Positions 1 through 11,875 are shown, numbered from the stretch's first letter. The stretch: 61,118 nt of DNA from Periconia sp. R9002 (GCA_023627715.1 JAMAHW010000136.1:1-61118), one strand, 5' to 3'. The notes: a model not told the origin generated them from the sequence alone. Translations and numbers: made by a program.

Positions 1-429
1 CCCCTGTCGTTCAGAGTGCACGAGCCGTATTCAAAGGGATTATACTCATAATCCCATTTACGTCTGATTTGATAGAATCTTAGTAGCTTAACGTATAACG
101 TTTAAATTATTAATAATATTATAGATTAAATTATTATAAGCTAGACTATAGTAGATAAAAGCGTAGTAGATATTAGAGTTAAAAAAGAAATTACTATTTA
201 TTAGTAGGGCTAACTTTAGGTAGAAGTATAATAAAGGCGGCGACAACTTAAATAGTAATAACTTAGATAGCTTTACTAAGGTAATAGGGTAATAGAGTTT
301 AAAAGTAAGGTAACGTTAGAGTAGAGTAAGGTATAGATTTAGGAAGTGCTATTTATAGCGTATAAAAATTAATAGTATAAAGTAACTATATAGGCGTATA
401 ATAAATAAAGGTAATTAAATATCTATAGG

Positions 430-626
430 CGATAGTTAACTAATAGAGCTTATAATCTTATATAGCAGCTACTATATAGATTATAGATATTAGTATAATT
501 AACGCGGGTGTGTGACTTAGTAAAGAATAAATTTAAATTAAAGTATTACTACTAAAGGTAGTAATAAACTCTATAGTATTAATCCCTTTCTATATAACGT
601 ATTTCTAATAAACTATATAGCGTAAA
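430..626 (+). repeat. Direct repeat, copy 1 (less mutated)
   Basis: This copy matches 1150-1349 in the same orientation. The best part, 515-626, aligns without gaps to 1238-1349 (112 bp each). Just upstream, the word at 503-514 (cgcgggtgtgtg) differs from its partner at 1226-1237 (tatagatatata) only by transitions. Copies lie about 720 bp apart, so they could be LTR-like ends or a tandem duplication. Confidence 0.75.
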
Positions 627-1149
627 ATTATATATATAATATAAGTAATAGCGTAAGTAGTATAAATAAAATAGATAACACTATTATTATTAACTAGAAT
701 AGTTAACTAAGTACTCTAGTAATACTAGTTCTTCTTTTTTAGATATATAACTACTATAGCTTATATATCTAACTACGTAGCTATATTTCTCTTATAGATA
801 CTATTAAAATAATTATTAATAGTATTAATAATTTAAAGATTTATATTTACCTAACTAAGAAATAAGCCTTATAAGTATATTAGTAGAGTTAGATCTAGAT
901 GTCTTTAAATATATAGTAGAGTAGTCTCTTAATAGTAACTATAGTTATAAATACCTAGCTAGGAAATCTTAATACTACAATATAAGTAGTAAATATATTA
1001 AAAGTAGAAAAAATAGTAAAGAACCTAGAGCTTTAAATAGAGTTAATAGTAGATAGTAGTATTAAGTAGATATAGTAGATTCTCTAGATAGCGTAGACAG
1101 AGTAGTAGTATAAGAGCTAGAAGTAACTAATAGAGAAAAAAGTTAAGAA

Positions 1150-1349
1150 AAGTAAGTAGAATAGGTAATAGTTAACTATAACTAGGTAAAAGCTTATAAA
1201 CCTTATATAGTAGTAATATAATTAATATAGATATATAACTTAATAAAGAATAAATTTAAATTAAAGTATTACTACTAAAGGTAGTAATAGACTCTATAGT
1301 ATTAATCCCTTTCTATATAACGTATTTCTAATAAACTATATAGCGTAAA
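1150..1349 (+). repeat. Direct repeat, copy 2 (more mutated)
   Basis: Partner of the copy at 430-626. C-to-T and G-to-A changes are concentrated here, so this copy looks more heavily mutated. A short extra segment in copy 1 (about 471-493) is missing here. Confidence 0.75.
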
Positions 1350-1515
1350 GTATATATACCTACTAAACCTACTACCTACTCTATAGGTTTAGCTTTATAA
1401 TTAACTACCCTCTTTTTTTTTTTATTTTAATTTAAGAGACCTTATTTTTTTTAAAAAGGGGTATATATTAGAGTTATTTTTTAGGATACTTTTCTTCTTT
1501 AGGACTAGGCTAGTG

Positions 1516-1559
1516 CTTAGTTAGCTACGTAGTTAGCTACTTAGTTAGCTACTTAGTTA
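1516..1559 (+). repeat. 12-bp tandem repeat
   Basis: About three and a half copies of a 12-bp unit (ttagttagctac, with one g variant) lie head to tail inside the AT-rich block. No function is apparent. Confidence 0.7.
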
Positions 1560-2120
1560 TTTTAGGTCTTTCTATATATAGTACTCCCTCTTTATTACTA
1601 GATAAGTTATACTTTATTTTATTCTTAGCCCTAGGGCTATCTTTATATATTCTATTTTATCTAATCTATTCTCTACCTATATAACCGCCCTTATAGCTAG
1701 TTAACTATATTTAAATACTTATACTTACCTATATTTAAAATATACTACTACTATATAACTTTAACTTTATATAGAATATCTTAATTAGTTTTAGTAGTTT
1801 AATACTTAATCTATTTATAGAGTAAGTTAGAGTTTTTCTTTCTTATAGTTACACTAATAGTAATAGAGTACTATAAAATAGTAGTATAGTTTTTAGTAAA
1901 GCTAGTAAGAATAAAAATAATATAGGTAGAGAGATAGATAATATAGAAGGATTAGAGATAGATATAGGTTAAAATAGTTAGAATTTTAAAGATAATAAGT
2001 TAGATATAGTACTAAAAAAAAATCTATATGGTAATATAATAGTTATAGTATAAGAGTTAAAAATATTAATATACTATTAATATCCTTTCTAAAGTAAAGA
2101 TATATAATTATTATTACCTA

Positions 2121-2210
2121 CTTAGTATAGTAGTATAGTTATTCTTCTTTACTTAGTATAGTAGTATAGTTATTCTCTATAGCTACGTATAGTAGTATAG
2201 TTATTCTTCT
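2121..2210 (+). repeat. Roughly 33-bp tandem repeat, three copies
   Basis: Three head-to-tail copies of a unit containing gtatagtagtatagttatt lie near the right edge of the AT-rich block. Spacing varies slightly between copies. Confidence 0.65.
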
Positions 2211-2474
2211 ACTTACTAATATATATATATAAAGAAAATAATATTAGAAATTAACCTTAATTTTCTACTTACTAATACGCGTACTAACTAATTTAGAGAG
2301 GAGATTAGTATAATCTCCTTTATCCCTATATATTAGAGTAATAGGTAGTACTATATAAGCTTATAGTAGCTAAGATAATATTACGTAAATGTAGAATAAA
2401 CAGTGGGGCTAGAAGCTTTATACACCTTGTTTTCTTTTATCTAATGCATATCTCGTATTCTGATGTTGTGCTAC

Positions 2475-4234
2475 CTACCACAGCTTGAATCCACCAGGAA
2501 CAGCTTTCTGAAAGACGCCGTGAGGGTCATACTTTTGGCTTACTCTTCGCAAGTTAGCCTTGCTTTCTGCGCCGTACCCGTTGATCACGTCCTGGCCCCC
2601 GTCTGCATAATTGAGGTAGATGAAGCGATCGTGAAGGCCGCGCCTCTTCGCCTCTTGCTCAACATACTCTATGAAGCGTCTTGCTGCTTTCATGATCTTG
2701 GCGTCATCGGCAGCATTCTCCCAGGTGAGAGTTAACAAGGAGATCACGATGGTTCGCGAGGGATCGAGACCTAGAGAGTTGCCGCCGCGCGAAGATGCGC
2801 GTCCGGCCGTTTTTGGGACAATATGTTGATTGAGCACCGCGTTTGAGGTAACTTCAACCGTGGCTATTTCTGCAGAGAAGTTCTGCCAGGTCTGGACAAG
2901 CCACTTCAGGAAAGACAAGTCGTTGGCGAATGTGGTAGTGATGAACATGTTTCTGTAAAACTGTGAGCATACGCTTGAAGTGCATCGCTCTCGGCGACTT
3001 ACCGGAAACCCTGTGCTGCAGCCGACGTTGTGATATTGGTCAGCTCGTGCAAGGGCGCGATGCGTGCCGTGTTAGACAGCTGCGGTTGGATATCCAAGAA
3101 CTTCTTGAACGCGGGTGGATTGGGCTTCGGTTTCGTATAGATGGGGTTGTTCATAACAAAAAATGAGCCATTTGAGACAGTGAAGACCTGGAACAGCGCA
3201 GAGTATTCATCGTAATTGGGGTCGTTTCCAAACTCGACAAATGCTTCCAGCTGCTGTGGAAGGGTAGAGAAGTCATAAAGAACATCTCCGCCCCATATGT
3301 CACCCTGGGAAAAGGTGGCGTAGTCAAAACGCGTTACGATGCCAAAGTTGTTAGACCCGCCCCGAAGCGCGTTGCGGAGATCAACATTGTCAGTGCCGTT
3401 GGCATTGACGATGCCACCATCGGCGAGCACAATCTCGTAGTTGACTATGTTGTCGCACACAAGTCCGTAGCGGCCAGAAAAGAACGAGATCCCACCTGGG
3501 AGCACATATTAACGAAATTTTCAAGCTGCCTTCCCGATGTGACCATTGTTACGCACCTCCTAGGCTCAATCCGGCAATGCCGACGAGATTTGAGCGGCCG
3601 CCCACAACACTGAGCTGCATGCTATCAAGCTTCCTATACACCTCCCCCCACAGTGCCCCTGGACCAATTGAGGTGGTGTTGCGCGCCTTATTTACTGTGA
3701 TGGTGTTGAGAGCTCCCAAGTCAATGGTGATTCCGGCCCCAATGTTTGCACTCCCTGCATACGGAGTGTGGCCTCCGCCCTTGATAGCAAACTTGCATGA
3801 TCCGCCACTGGCGGCATGCGCTGCTGAGAGTATTTTGACCGCTTTGGAGACTTCGGCGGTGTTACTGGGCGTTACGATACAGGACGGCGCCAGATCACCC
3901 TCTTGGCCGGAGTAGTAGCTATCCAGCGTTTGCGTGTACTGCTGCTGGCCACGAGTGAAGACTTTTCCCGGAAGTGCTGCAGCGAGGGCTTGACACTGCA
4001 TATATAGCAATCAGCAACCATCATTCATACAGTGTGCTTCGGCTTTGCCTTCGGACCATGCTCAAAATATCTTTTCTCGATCGGGCTTACGGAGTGAACT
4101 GTCTCTTGTGGGGGCTGACTTACACATGCCCGATGTGATACTTCGGTGGCTGCCCCGGCGGTGGTGGCCATGATGCTCAGGATGACAAGGCCAAGGCGGA
4201 GACATTGGAACATGATGCCCGGGCGGGGTGGCAT
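2475..4234 (-). CDS. Secreted FAD-linked oxidoreductase, berberine bridge enzyme-like
   Basis: Four exons on the minus strand, 4234-4124, 3995-3557, 3495-3003 and 2952-2475, give 506 residues with consistent phases and GT..AG introns (128, 61 and 50 bp). The N-terminus is a signal peptide; the start may be ATG 4234 or the in-frame ATG at 4213. The FAD_binding_4 fold follows, with the flavin-anchoring histidine in KGGGHTPYAG, then the GISFFSGRYGLVCDN loop, and a C-terminal BBE motif (FIYLNYADGG). The second flavin-linking cysteine of plant berberine bridge enzymes is absent (VGIAGLSLGG), so flavin is probably held by His only. Such enzymes oxidise small molecules or sugars and are common in fungal metabolite clusters. 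Substrate unknown. Confidence 0.88.
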
Positions 4235-4890
4235 TTTAAGACTGACAGGAGGATCCAAAGTTTTTTTGGGCTGCGTACACACGAGCACGGTATTTATTGG
4301 AGAGGGGGGGGCATATATTGGGGCTGCATCCGAACACTCTGAACGCCACTCAGCGCTACACTGTATGCAGTAATTTGGCTGAGGAGAGTTGTGCAGTGGA
4401 ACAAAATCGGGCCAATCGAATTGTCAGAAGAAACACTAAGCGATCGACACATACCTGCCCAATCTAGTCTGTTAAGCCTTGGCTCTGGTCGTAGAGGAGA
4501 GCCAGAACAGAGAATACGACAAGTGATCACGTTGAACACAAAGACTAAGACGTTCTTTTAATCGGTTACGACGCTGTGTTTTGTATCGAACAGAGTTACC
4601 CATCGAAGTAGACCTCACCTGGTCCGGTTCCCTTCTGACACAGAGTTCGGTTCATCCAAGGGGAAGGACAGAGTTGTACAAGGCTATCACAAAGCGTGAA
4701 ATTGATGCAGTGCTTTCGTATCCCAAATTGTGACACATTCCAAAGGTACCTTTTCCTTTGCTCATCTCCGGGCAGCAACTCAAGCCAGATCACCATGAGA
4801 CACCAAACTACACGTGTTGTACCAAGAGAATAGCCACCAGAAACTTTTGCCCGATTCCGGCGCCAAAGAGAGCATAGAGAGAGTATTTTG
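4235..4890. other. Intergenic, no gene seen
   Basis: It holds the 5' flank of the FAD oxidoreductase and the 3' flank of the rhodopsin-like gene. Short open frames here match no family and lack plausible splicing. Confidence 0.5.
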
Positions 4891-6220
4891 TCACAACGGA
4901 TGCCTATTATATACGCCGTACTCTGTCGATTGCTCGACATTGATCGTTCTTTTGATTCCTTTTCCATCAGATGGAGCGAGGTGACCATGATCATCTAGCT
5001 CGATGTAGGCATTGTTGTGAAGTTGCGTCGTTGAATTGTCTGTTGGCATGTTGATGGAGTAGGGGTCACGGCGCTTGTTCGGCTTCGACTTTTCGTAAGG
5101 GGTTGAGTGCGCGCTCGGAGCAGTGCGTTCGTAGGAGCTGAAGTAGGAGCGCAGGGAGACATAGATACTCCAATGAGAGAGATGATTCCGACCAAACTTG
5201 GCAAGAGTGGGCATAGATGAACACATGACTGATATCCCAGTCTCAACAACGCTGTGATCAATTTAGTATCATCGTAGGGTGTAGGATGGCAACTCACCTG
5301 CAGAGCAGAATAAGGTAGCCGGCCCACACTGAGTCATGGGCAATGTACAAATCCACACGGAATTTCATGACGATGATGTCAGCGATGATGGCCACGCCGC
5401 CGGTGAGGAAAATGAGAAGTACGCCGTATCGCTTCTTCTTCGCTAGATTTAGGCTCATTATTATGGGTATAGGGAGGATCAGTATGAAGATGTCAACGAC
5501 GAGACTCGCAGTGCCCTGTATGACGCCGTATAAAAATGTTTCGTCGCAGGCTGGATTCATTTCTCCCCAGCCCTGTCCCTTCTTATGGCCATATTTGACG
5601 GCGTCCAAGGGCGTCATGACCAGTATCGTAAGGGAGAAGAGTGCAGTGGCGTAGATGCTCCAGCGCACCTTGTTTATGTGGCCGAACAGTCTGTGGTATA
5701 ATGCTAGAAGCGTCATCTTGCCCATGAAGACCGCGGGTCCGCATAGCATGAGGGCGCCATACATGATCTGCCACACGTTGTCAATGGAAGAGCTTTTACA
5801 TCGTACCTCTGGAGCGCAGAAATACCTTTGCCTGGGTTGGGTCTGTGATCAAAGCAATTGACGTGTCCCATAGGTGTCGTCCACTCGCCCGGTAAAGGAT
5901 GACGGTGATGGCTAGGGCAAAGCCCAAAATCGCGGCTGTAAGCGCACACCCTGTGAACGCGCTAGTCAACAAACTGTTGTCGAGCACTTGCATGACTTTT
6001 TAAGATACACACAGTCATCGTAGGCTAAGGAGTTCTTTGCCTTGATCTTTGTGAAAAAACGAATGCCCAGGAATAGCGTCTGCAGCGCTATGACCACAGT
6101 GCACACTGCGATTGTGATGTCTTCGAGTTCACCCTTTCCCTTTAAATTAGGCTTGTAACCAACATACGGAGGACGGCCGACGGGAGTCAGGCTTAAATCA
6201 GCATCGGGCGGAATCTCCAT
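4891..6220 (-). CDS. PTH11/SAT4-type rhodopsin-like integral membrane protein
   Basis: Four exons, 6220-6013, 5950-5826, 5767-5298 and 5251-4891, give 387 residues; introns are 62, 58 and 46 bp. The start is the ATG of MEIPPDADL. The order of features is that of the fungal rhodopsin-domain family: a first helix, a YDDW motif opening helix 2, GRHLWDTS in the following loop, KMTLLALYHRLF in the central helix, a loop with NPACDE, helices with DIFILILPIPIIMSLNL, and a final segment with VVETGISVMCSSMPTLAKF. A hydrophilic cytoplasmic tail follows. Members are plasma-membrane proteins, some acting as GPCR-like sensors in plant pathogens; ligand and partner cannot be told. Intron 2 was chosen because it alone keeps phase and has a ttgac branch site. 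Confidence 0.85.
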
Positions 6221-6693
6221 AGCTATACAAAAAAAATACGGTAGCAAGTGGGGTGCTGAAAGTGAAATTAGTCTTCCGTCTAGCTTCGCTATAAAAATTC
6301 GAATAAGGACGCTTTAAAAAGCGAACACAGGAAGAAGGCGACGGCTGGAAGCTTGATCGGCTGCCTCACTGTACTGTGGAACGCCTTGGCGAGGCGTGGT
6401 TGCGGCACAGTCTATACAGTACGTGGACATGCTGATGAGTCTGTGACACGGGAGGACGGCCCGGACAGTTGTTGTTTTATAATTCATATGTAAATATTAT
6501 CACTCCGGACTGGTCCAACCAGGGAGTCCTCGGCCCTCCCTCAGCGATCCCTCCCGCCTTTTCCTGCAGGGTGGAAATGCCGTCGACCACTTGTCGTCGA
6601 CCGACTCTCCTGTCGGGCGTAATCCCTCATACTCCGTGCAACGTCGCCACTGCCGTGCCGATCGCTTGTCAACTCGTCGGTGAGCGAGCAATC
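6221..6693. other. Intergenic, no gene seen
   Basis: Between the rhodopsin-like gene's 5' end and the 3' end of the P450 pseudogene. Nothing coding is recognisable. Confidence 0.5.
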
Positions 6694-8541
6694 CTATCGC
6701 ACGCGCTTCCTCAACTTCAGTATGACGTCGTCGCTGCCGCTGATGATACCAATGGATGGCTTCCACTCCTCGTATCGTGGAAAGCCCTGAGGCTTCGCTA
6801 GCTCCACATCGTATTGCCTAAAGACGATTGCCACGAAGGAGAGCACCATCCATTTCGCCAGATGCCTGCCTGGGCACAGCGTCTTGCCTCCGCCAAATGG
6901 GCGAAAGCTTGGGCTGCGTTGAAGATGCGGTGATTTCAGAAAGCGCTCAGCATCGAACTAGGCTGCATTCTCTCCGAAAGTCGCCTGGCTGTAATGCAGC
7001 TGACGCGCAGAAATAAGGAGGGCACCGCCTTTTCGTACCAGAAAGTCGCCAAGCAGCTGGTCCTTGGTAACATACCGCAGTGCTGTGGACGAAGCCGACA
7101 GACGGAGCACTTCGAGCCATATACCGTTGAGACGTGGACACGCGGATGCGAGGTATTCCACGGTTACAGAACCGTCTTCGCTGAACGCCTCCAAGGTTTC
7201 CTCGCGCACGATTTTGACAAGGTCTGGCTCAAACACCATGTGCGCAATTATCCAATATGCGACCTTCGACACATTGGTGTTGATGCTTCGAGATTGCACG
7301 GTCAGCCACGACATTGATCGCAACCCCGTAAGGAAACACTCACCCCCAATACAGAAAGAGCATCTGCGTGGCAATATCATTCTCCGCAAGCCCCACTCTC
7401 CTATATTCTCTCTCTAGGGAGTGCGTAAACCAGGCTCGACTGTTTCGTTCGGCCGCTGGCAATTGAAAATATCGCTTGAGACTTCATCGAAGCCTCTTGA
7501 TGAATTTGTTCAACCGGGGTCGGAAAAACCAGGGGTATCGGTAAAACACCTGCCAGCTAAGCTCATCCATTTTCATGAGAACTTGGGGCAGCCCGGGATC
7601 GATGTCTAGCAGCTTCTTCCCAAAATAAGCATCCTGCCCGGCATGAATGAAAACCTCGGCCGTCCAGTTCTTCAGAGATATGAGTTTCTCCCCGTCTGAT
7701 TCTACGAAAAATGAAGGCGTCACATGACTCTTTAGACCCTCCAGCAGGATGTTGTTCTGGAAAAACTCAACAATATGTTGACACAGCTCTTTTAGTTGGG
7801 CACCACTCGTCTGTTCCATCTGGAAGTCGTGTGCAAGCTGACTCACGCTTTTAGGCGCCGTGGGATGTAATTCGGATGCCGGAATGTCAAGGACCCGCTG
7901 GATAGCCGATCTGCTACTCCCAAACTCATGCATGATATTTTTCAAGAAGATATCAAACGAAAGAGTGGGCCCAGTGTTGAAAACGGTAGAGACATCTCGG
8001 GGATCGAATATGGCGTAGAAAGTCGATCCCCCAAGATTCAACCTAAACGACGAGCTATTACCACCGAAGTATTCCCTTTCACATCAGATTAGCTTGGAGT
8101 TGCTGGGAGTTGGGTTTAAGTCTACCTTCCCAACCGGAGGACCTCCTCGGAATTCTTCAGAAATGCTAGCGTATGTCCTGCGCTCAATCAGCATCATCTA
8201 AGAATGCCGGGGGGTGTATGTCTTTCACCAAGAACTGTTTTCAGTCAGTGAGGTGCATACGAGAGCATAGTAACCCAAACTCAGAATTACACTCTTACAA
8301 CACAGATCATACCTGGAATTGAATAGGGAAGTGTAGGCGGTTCTTTGCAGTTATTTTCTGGGACATTCTTCGCGGGTGCAAAGACGAGCTTCAGCATGAA
8401 GGCTCCAATGAGTAGAAGGGCCAGAAGACGAGCAACGGTATAGTAAGTGGAGAGTTGCTGGGCTTCCAGGCCTGAAGTCCAGCAACTTTGAGAAAGTGCA
8501 TTCATGGCGTAGTTCAGATACGTAGACTGAACCGTTGCCAC
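6694..8541 (-). pseudogene. Cytochrome P450, inactivated by two in-frame stops
   Basis: Exons 8541-8313, 8177-8126, 8075-7344 and 7285-6694 join in phase over 535 codons. They show a membrane anchor (near residues 30-50), an I-helix region (WGINTNVSKVAYW), the ExxR motif in IWLEVLRLSAS, the PERF-like FDAERF, and the heme loop FRPFGGGKTLCPGR with Cys475. The reading frame is intact except for two stops inside conserved sequence: TGA at codon 291 (7484-7486) and TAG at codon 447 (6958-6960), just ahead of the heme loop. Neither can be spliced out without losing conserved residues. No indels are seen, so inactivation looks recent; the TAG fits a C-to-T (or G-to-A) change at CpA as in RIP. Sequence error cannot be excluded. 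It is divergent from the next P450. Confidence 0.85.
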
Positions 8542-9161
8542 AACCGCTGTGTTCTTATACCTGCGTCATGTAATCATGCAGTCTGTTTGCCTTGTAATGA
8601 AACTCTAGGAAGTGTTCGTCAAGCATACATCATCTGGTGCGACGCACACAGCATGCAAAGCACTCCCTGCCCTGAATTGAAGACGCATGTGATCAAGCCT
8701 GTTCAGAGCCACAGTTGCGAGCCATCCTTTCCGCCTTCCGTTTCCAACCAAGATCTCCCTGCAGTATGCGAGGCGCACGAGATTGTCACCCATGAAGGTA
8801 AGCAGAAGATGATCCATGGTGTGTCTCGGACACTCCGATGCTTACAGATATAAGTATCCGATAACCTTGCTTTTACTGGGCGTAACGTGCATCAAGTGGG
8901 GTACGAGCAGCGGTGTGAGTGTGCAGGCAGATGTGGAGGTGGAGACAGAGGGGTGTGTGTTTAATTTATTAGATATGTAGGCTGCATGGATATCATTGGC
9001 GCAAGTCGAGGTTCCCCAAATATGTCTAGCAAGTTTTAAATCCTACAATTCACTGAACTGCTACTGCTATGCTTCTGCTCGAAAGGAACTTCTTCGCTCG
9101 GCTTCCAAGGTGCTACAGCCATACCTAGTTTACCCATCGTTCCCTCAATGTTTTAAGGACC
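8542..9161. promoter_or_regulatory. Shared divergent promoter region of two P450 genes
   Basis: About 620 bp separates the starts of the minus-strand P450 pseudogene and the plus-strand P450, so both 5' regions lie here. I see no recognisable factor-binding site with certainty. Open frames in it look like chance. Confidence 0.45.
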
Positions 9162-11371
9162 ATGGTGTTTCAAAGTGTGTGGGCCCAGCTCCCCGTAGGT
9201 GCTCATGCGACTCCGAGTACCACAAGAAAGATCTGCGTCTTTGCAGTCATTTGTCTCTGTTTCTATGTTCTGTTCAAGAAAGTGCTCTACCTCGTACGAG
9301 GATACACGTACTCCATAAGAGGCAGAAATCTGATTCGCAAAGGCACGAGCATAGTTAGTACGACCTCCAGATAAATTTATCTGACTAATCTTTGGTTGCA
9401 AAGAACAATGAAACCCCCTTCTCGCTCCAAATACTGGGTAGTCGCCTCCATGTCGTCAAGAGCAAAGCCCATTTCATGGACATTAACAAATGCCACCCAT
9501 CGCAGTTGTCATTGCACATGGTAGCTAAGCAGGTGAGTTATCTTGAGGAAGTTTCTTATCATATACATTCTCATGACTCTCGCGTAGATGCTTTCTCCGC
9601 TGCAAACGCTAGGTGGCTTCCAATTTCCCGATCGCAGGGACATTGAAGGGATGAACTTATTGCGTGCGATACGAGGAGCTAATAGCAAGTTTTCCTATAT
9701 GACGCCTAAGATACTTGAAATTATCACCGAGGAGTTTGATAACGCCATGTCGAGTGCTGCGCCAAATGATGGTCTGATATCTTCTAGTTGAGCGAAATTT
9801 CAGATCGGGACTGATACACACAGGCTATGTCGCTATTCCGCTTTTCACTCTCATACGAAGGATAACACTGAGAGCTAATACAATGTTTCTTCTCGGTGAA
9901 GATGCGGGTATGAACTTAGGGAAACTCTATTAAATCTACGCAAAACACTAACGATACTGCTGCTAGCCAACGATCTAAAATTCCTCGAAGTAGCAAAGGC
10001 CTACACAGACCGTGCTCTTCTAACCGCAGAGATTTGCAAAATGATACCATCCTGGGCGAATGGGTATACATCAGCCCGCTTCTCGGTCACTATTTGGCGA
10101 ATCTGGTCGCTAACATCGGACGCAGAGTTGTTTCGTATCTGATCCAGGGCAGACAGAAACATCGGAAGTATGTGTTCAACGATATTGCGAGATATGTGGA
10201 GAAATATCTTGCGAGGGGCAAGGTGAACGAGGACCAAATGTCATCAGACGACAGAAATGTAGGAATATACATTTCATTATTCTTATATTCCCATGTGACA
10301 CATCATAAGATGATTTCATGTCTCACACATTGACAGGTACCAGTCCTCGAATACTTGACTAGATGTTACCCTCCTGAATGGAGCACACCACGACTGGTCC
10401 GTGAGGTTATGATGGCATGGATGCCCAGCACTGTAATTCTCAGCACAGTACGTTACCTCTTTCGTGACCAAGAATCCTACACACACGTATGTTTTCAAGA
10501 TTTCTAATGGGTGTACCTAGGCCACCATAGATTTGCTACATGACGTTTACCTACACAATGAGCACATCGAAGCACTGCGCGAGGACGTTCTGTCTGGAAA
10601 TCTTGAGCCAAAGACGTTTGACCTGCACAAATTTGCTTTTATGGAAAGTTTCATGTCTGAGTCAGCACGGCTTCATTCCTACGAGGCTAGTATGTGCTAA
10701 TGCCCCTGGATGTTCTTAAAGAGTTGTAACTGATAAGAACCGCAGCTAGCGGACGTCGAATTGCACTTGAAGATTTCACCTTTTCCGATGGCTACAAGAT
10801 CCCGAAGGGCGATTGGGTAGTATTTAACCAGTGGGGTATTTTCTATGACGAGAAACTTTATACTCAGCCACATGTCTTCGACCCCTATCGGCATATACGC
10901 AGCGGAAAAAAATTCAAAGATGTCTCATTGGAGTGGCCCATGTGGGGCGTGCCCAAAATAGCGTGGTAAGTGAAAGCGGTCCCTCCATACATCATCTCCT
11001 TTGCTGTCCTTGAGCTGAGACGCAGCTAACGGAAAACGTATCCAGTCCTGGAAGGATTTGGGTAGACTTCTTCATGAAGCTACTGATGTCGCATGTCTTG
11101 AAAAACTATGACTGTAAGCTTTCAAGAACGGAGGATTTGACCTTGACGTGGAGGGAATCAGAAGTTCCAAATCCTACGGTAAAGCTACTAGTGTGAGCTC
11201 GCAAAGATTGATTAGGTGACATCAACTATGCGAATTGGGACGGCGAGGTGGAAGCGTGTACGTGCAGGAAAAGCGGAAGAGAAGTGGGATGGGAAGGTTA
11301 AGTATGATATGCATGAGCGTGCCTGGACGGAAGAGATCGTGGAGGCTAGTGAGGAGGAAATGAAGAATTGA
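9162..11371 (+). CDS. Cytochrome P450, ten introns, apparently intact
   Basis: Eleven exons join in phase to 535 residues: 9162-9353, 9404-9532, 9588-9771, 9824-9907, 9967-10063, 10126-10258, 10337-10447, 10521-10689, 10746-10965, 11046-11178, 11216-11371. The N-terminus is a membrane anchor (ICVFAVICLCFYVLF). The I-helix region is poorly conserved (EVMMAWMPSTVILST), followed by ExxR in SESARLH, a PERF-like FDPYRH, and the heme loop WGVPKIACPGR, whose Cys440 codon is split by intron 9. The layout resembles the fungal CYP68/CYP503-type (ent-kaurene oxidase-like) group, by eye only. Intron 3 has a weak GTCTGA donor and the last intron is only 37 bp, so those two joins are least certain. Substrate unknown. 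Confidence 0.75.
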
Positions 11372-11525
11372 ATTCGGGGATCATGCCTCGGCGGTGAAAT
11401 GGGAACCAAGCGCTTCGTAAGCTACGCAGATAGATTTCATATCATGATAAGTATTCAATACCAACCAATGCTACACAGCCCGTAAGCCAGATGCATACTG
11501 CTTCAAAAAAATTACCAGTAACGCA

Positions 11526-11573
11526 AGGGCAACCTTGCTACGAAGTTAAATGTGTGAATAATTCTCATCGCTT
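11526..11573 (+). repeat. Dispersed roughly 48-bp repeat, copy A
   Basis: Matches 24761-24808 in the same orientation around the shared word ttgctacgaagt. Differences are mainly transitions. It sits between the P450 3' end and the AT-rich block. Possibly the end of a short transposon. Confidence 0.6.
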
Positions 11574-11765
11574 TAATACAACATCCTAAGATAGAAGACA
11601 CTATTATCCACCAAATGCTCCATATATCTAGCCTTCTTAATAACTAAAGTATAATATTCCTACTACGTGCGTAGTTATATATTATTAGCTACTAACTTAT
11701 ATACTTTTAATTTTTTTAACGCTAGCCTATACCTAATTAGGATTTTTTTTAATATTAACTAATAT

Positions 11766-11875
11766 GAATTTGATATGAATTTGATATGAATTTGATATGA
11801 ATTTGATATTGATCCTCACAGAGTAACTACCCTGGGTATCAACACATGGTGACGGGCACATAGGCAACTAAGTGT
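11766..11875 (-). mobile_element. Small insertion with 14-bp target duplication and 11-bp-repeat tail
   Basis: The 14-bp word atattaactaatat occurs at 11752-11765 and again at 11876-11889, flanking 110 bp. The left end of the insert holds about four 11-bp repeats (unit atatgaatttg). The right 65 bp have normal composition with no RIP-like decay. Read on the minus strand, this is a short body followed by a simple-repeat tail, the shape of a truncated LINE or SINE inserted by target-primed reverse transcription. The family is not recognised and no internal Pol III boxes are clear. Confidence 0.6.

Larger units (their letters stand above)
1..2400. repeat. AT-rich, RIP-like degraded repeat block
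   Basis: The stretch is almost entirely A, T and TA steps, with scattered short words such as ctag and gcgt, and no frame stays open. It ends abruptly near 2400 where ordinary base composition begins. Internal repeat copies differ mainly by C/T and G/A changes, the footprint of repeat-induced point mutation in ascomycetes. I see no recognisable transposon protein. It is most likely one or more old, mutated transposons. Confidence 0.85.

Noticed and set aside
1516..2210. Tandem repeats as a possible CRISPR array
   Set aside because: No unique spacers between repeats, and the genome is fungal.
4294..4994. Minus-strand frames between the FAD oxidoreductase and rhodopsin-like gene
   Set aside because: They do not match any family and partly overlap the rhodopsin-like 3' end in another frame.
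10051..10130. Apparent frameshift in the plus-strand P450
   Set aside because: A 62-bp intron (GTATAC..GCAG with a gctaac branch site, 10064-10125) explains it and keeps the phase.
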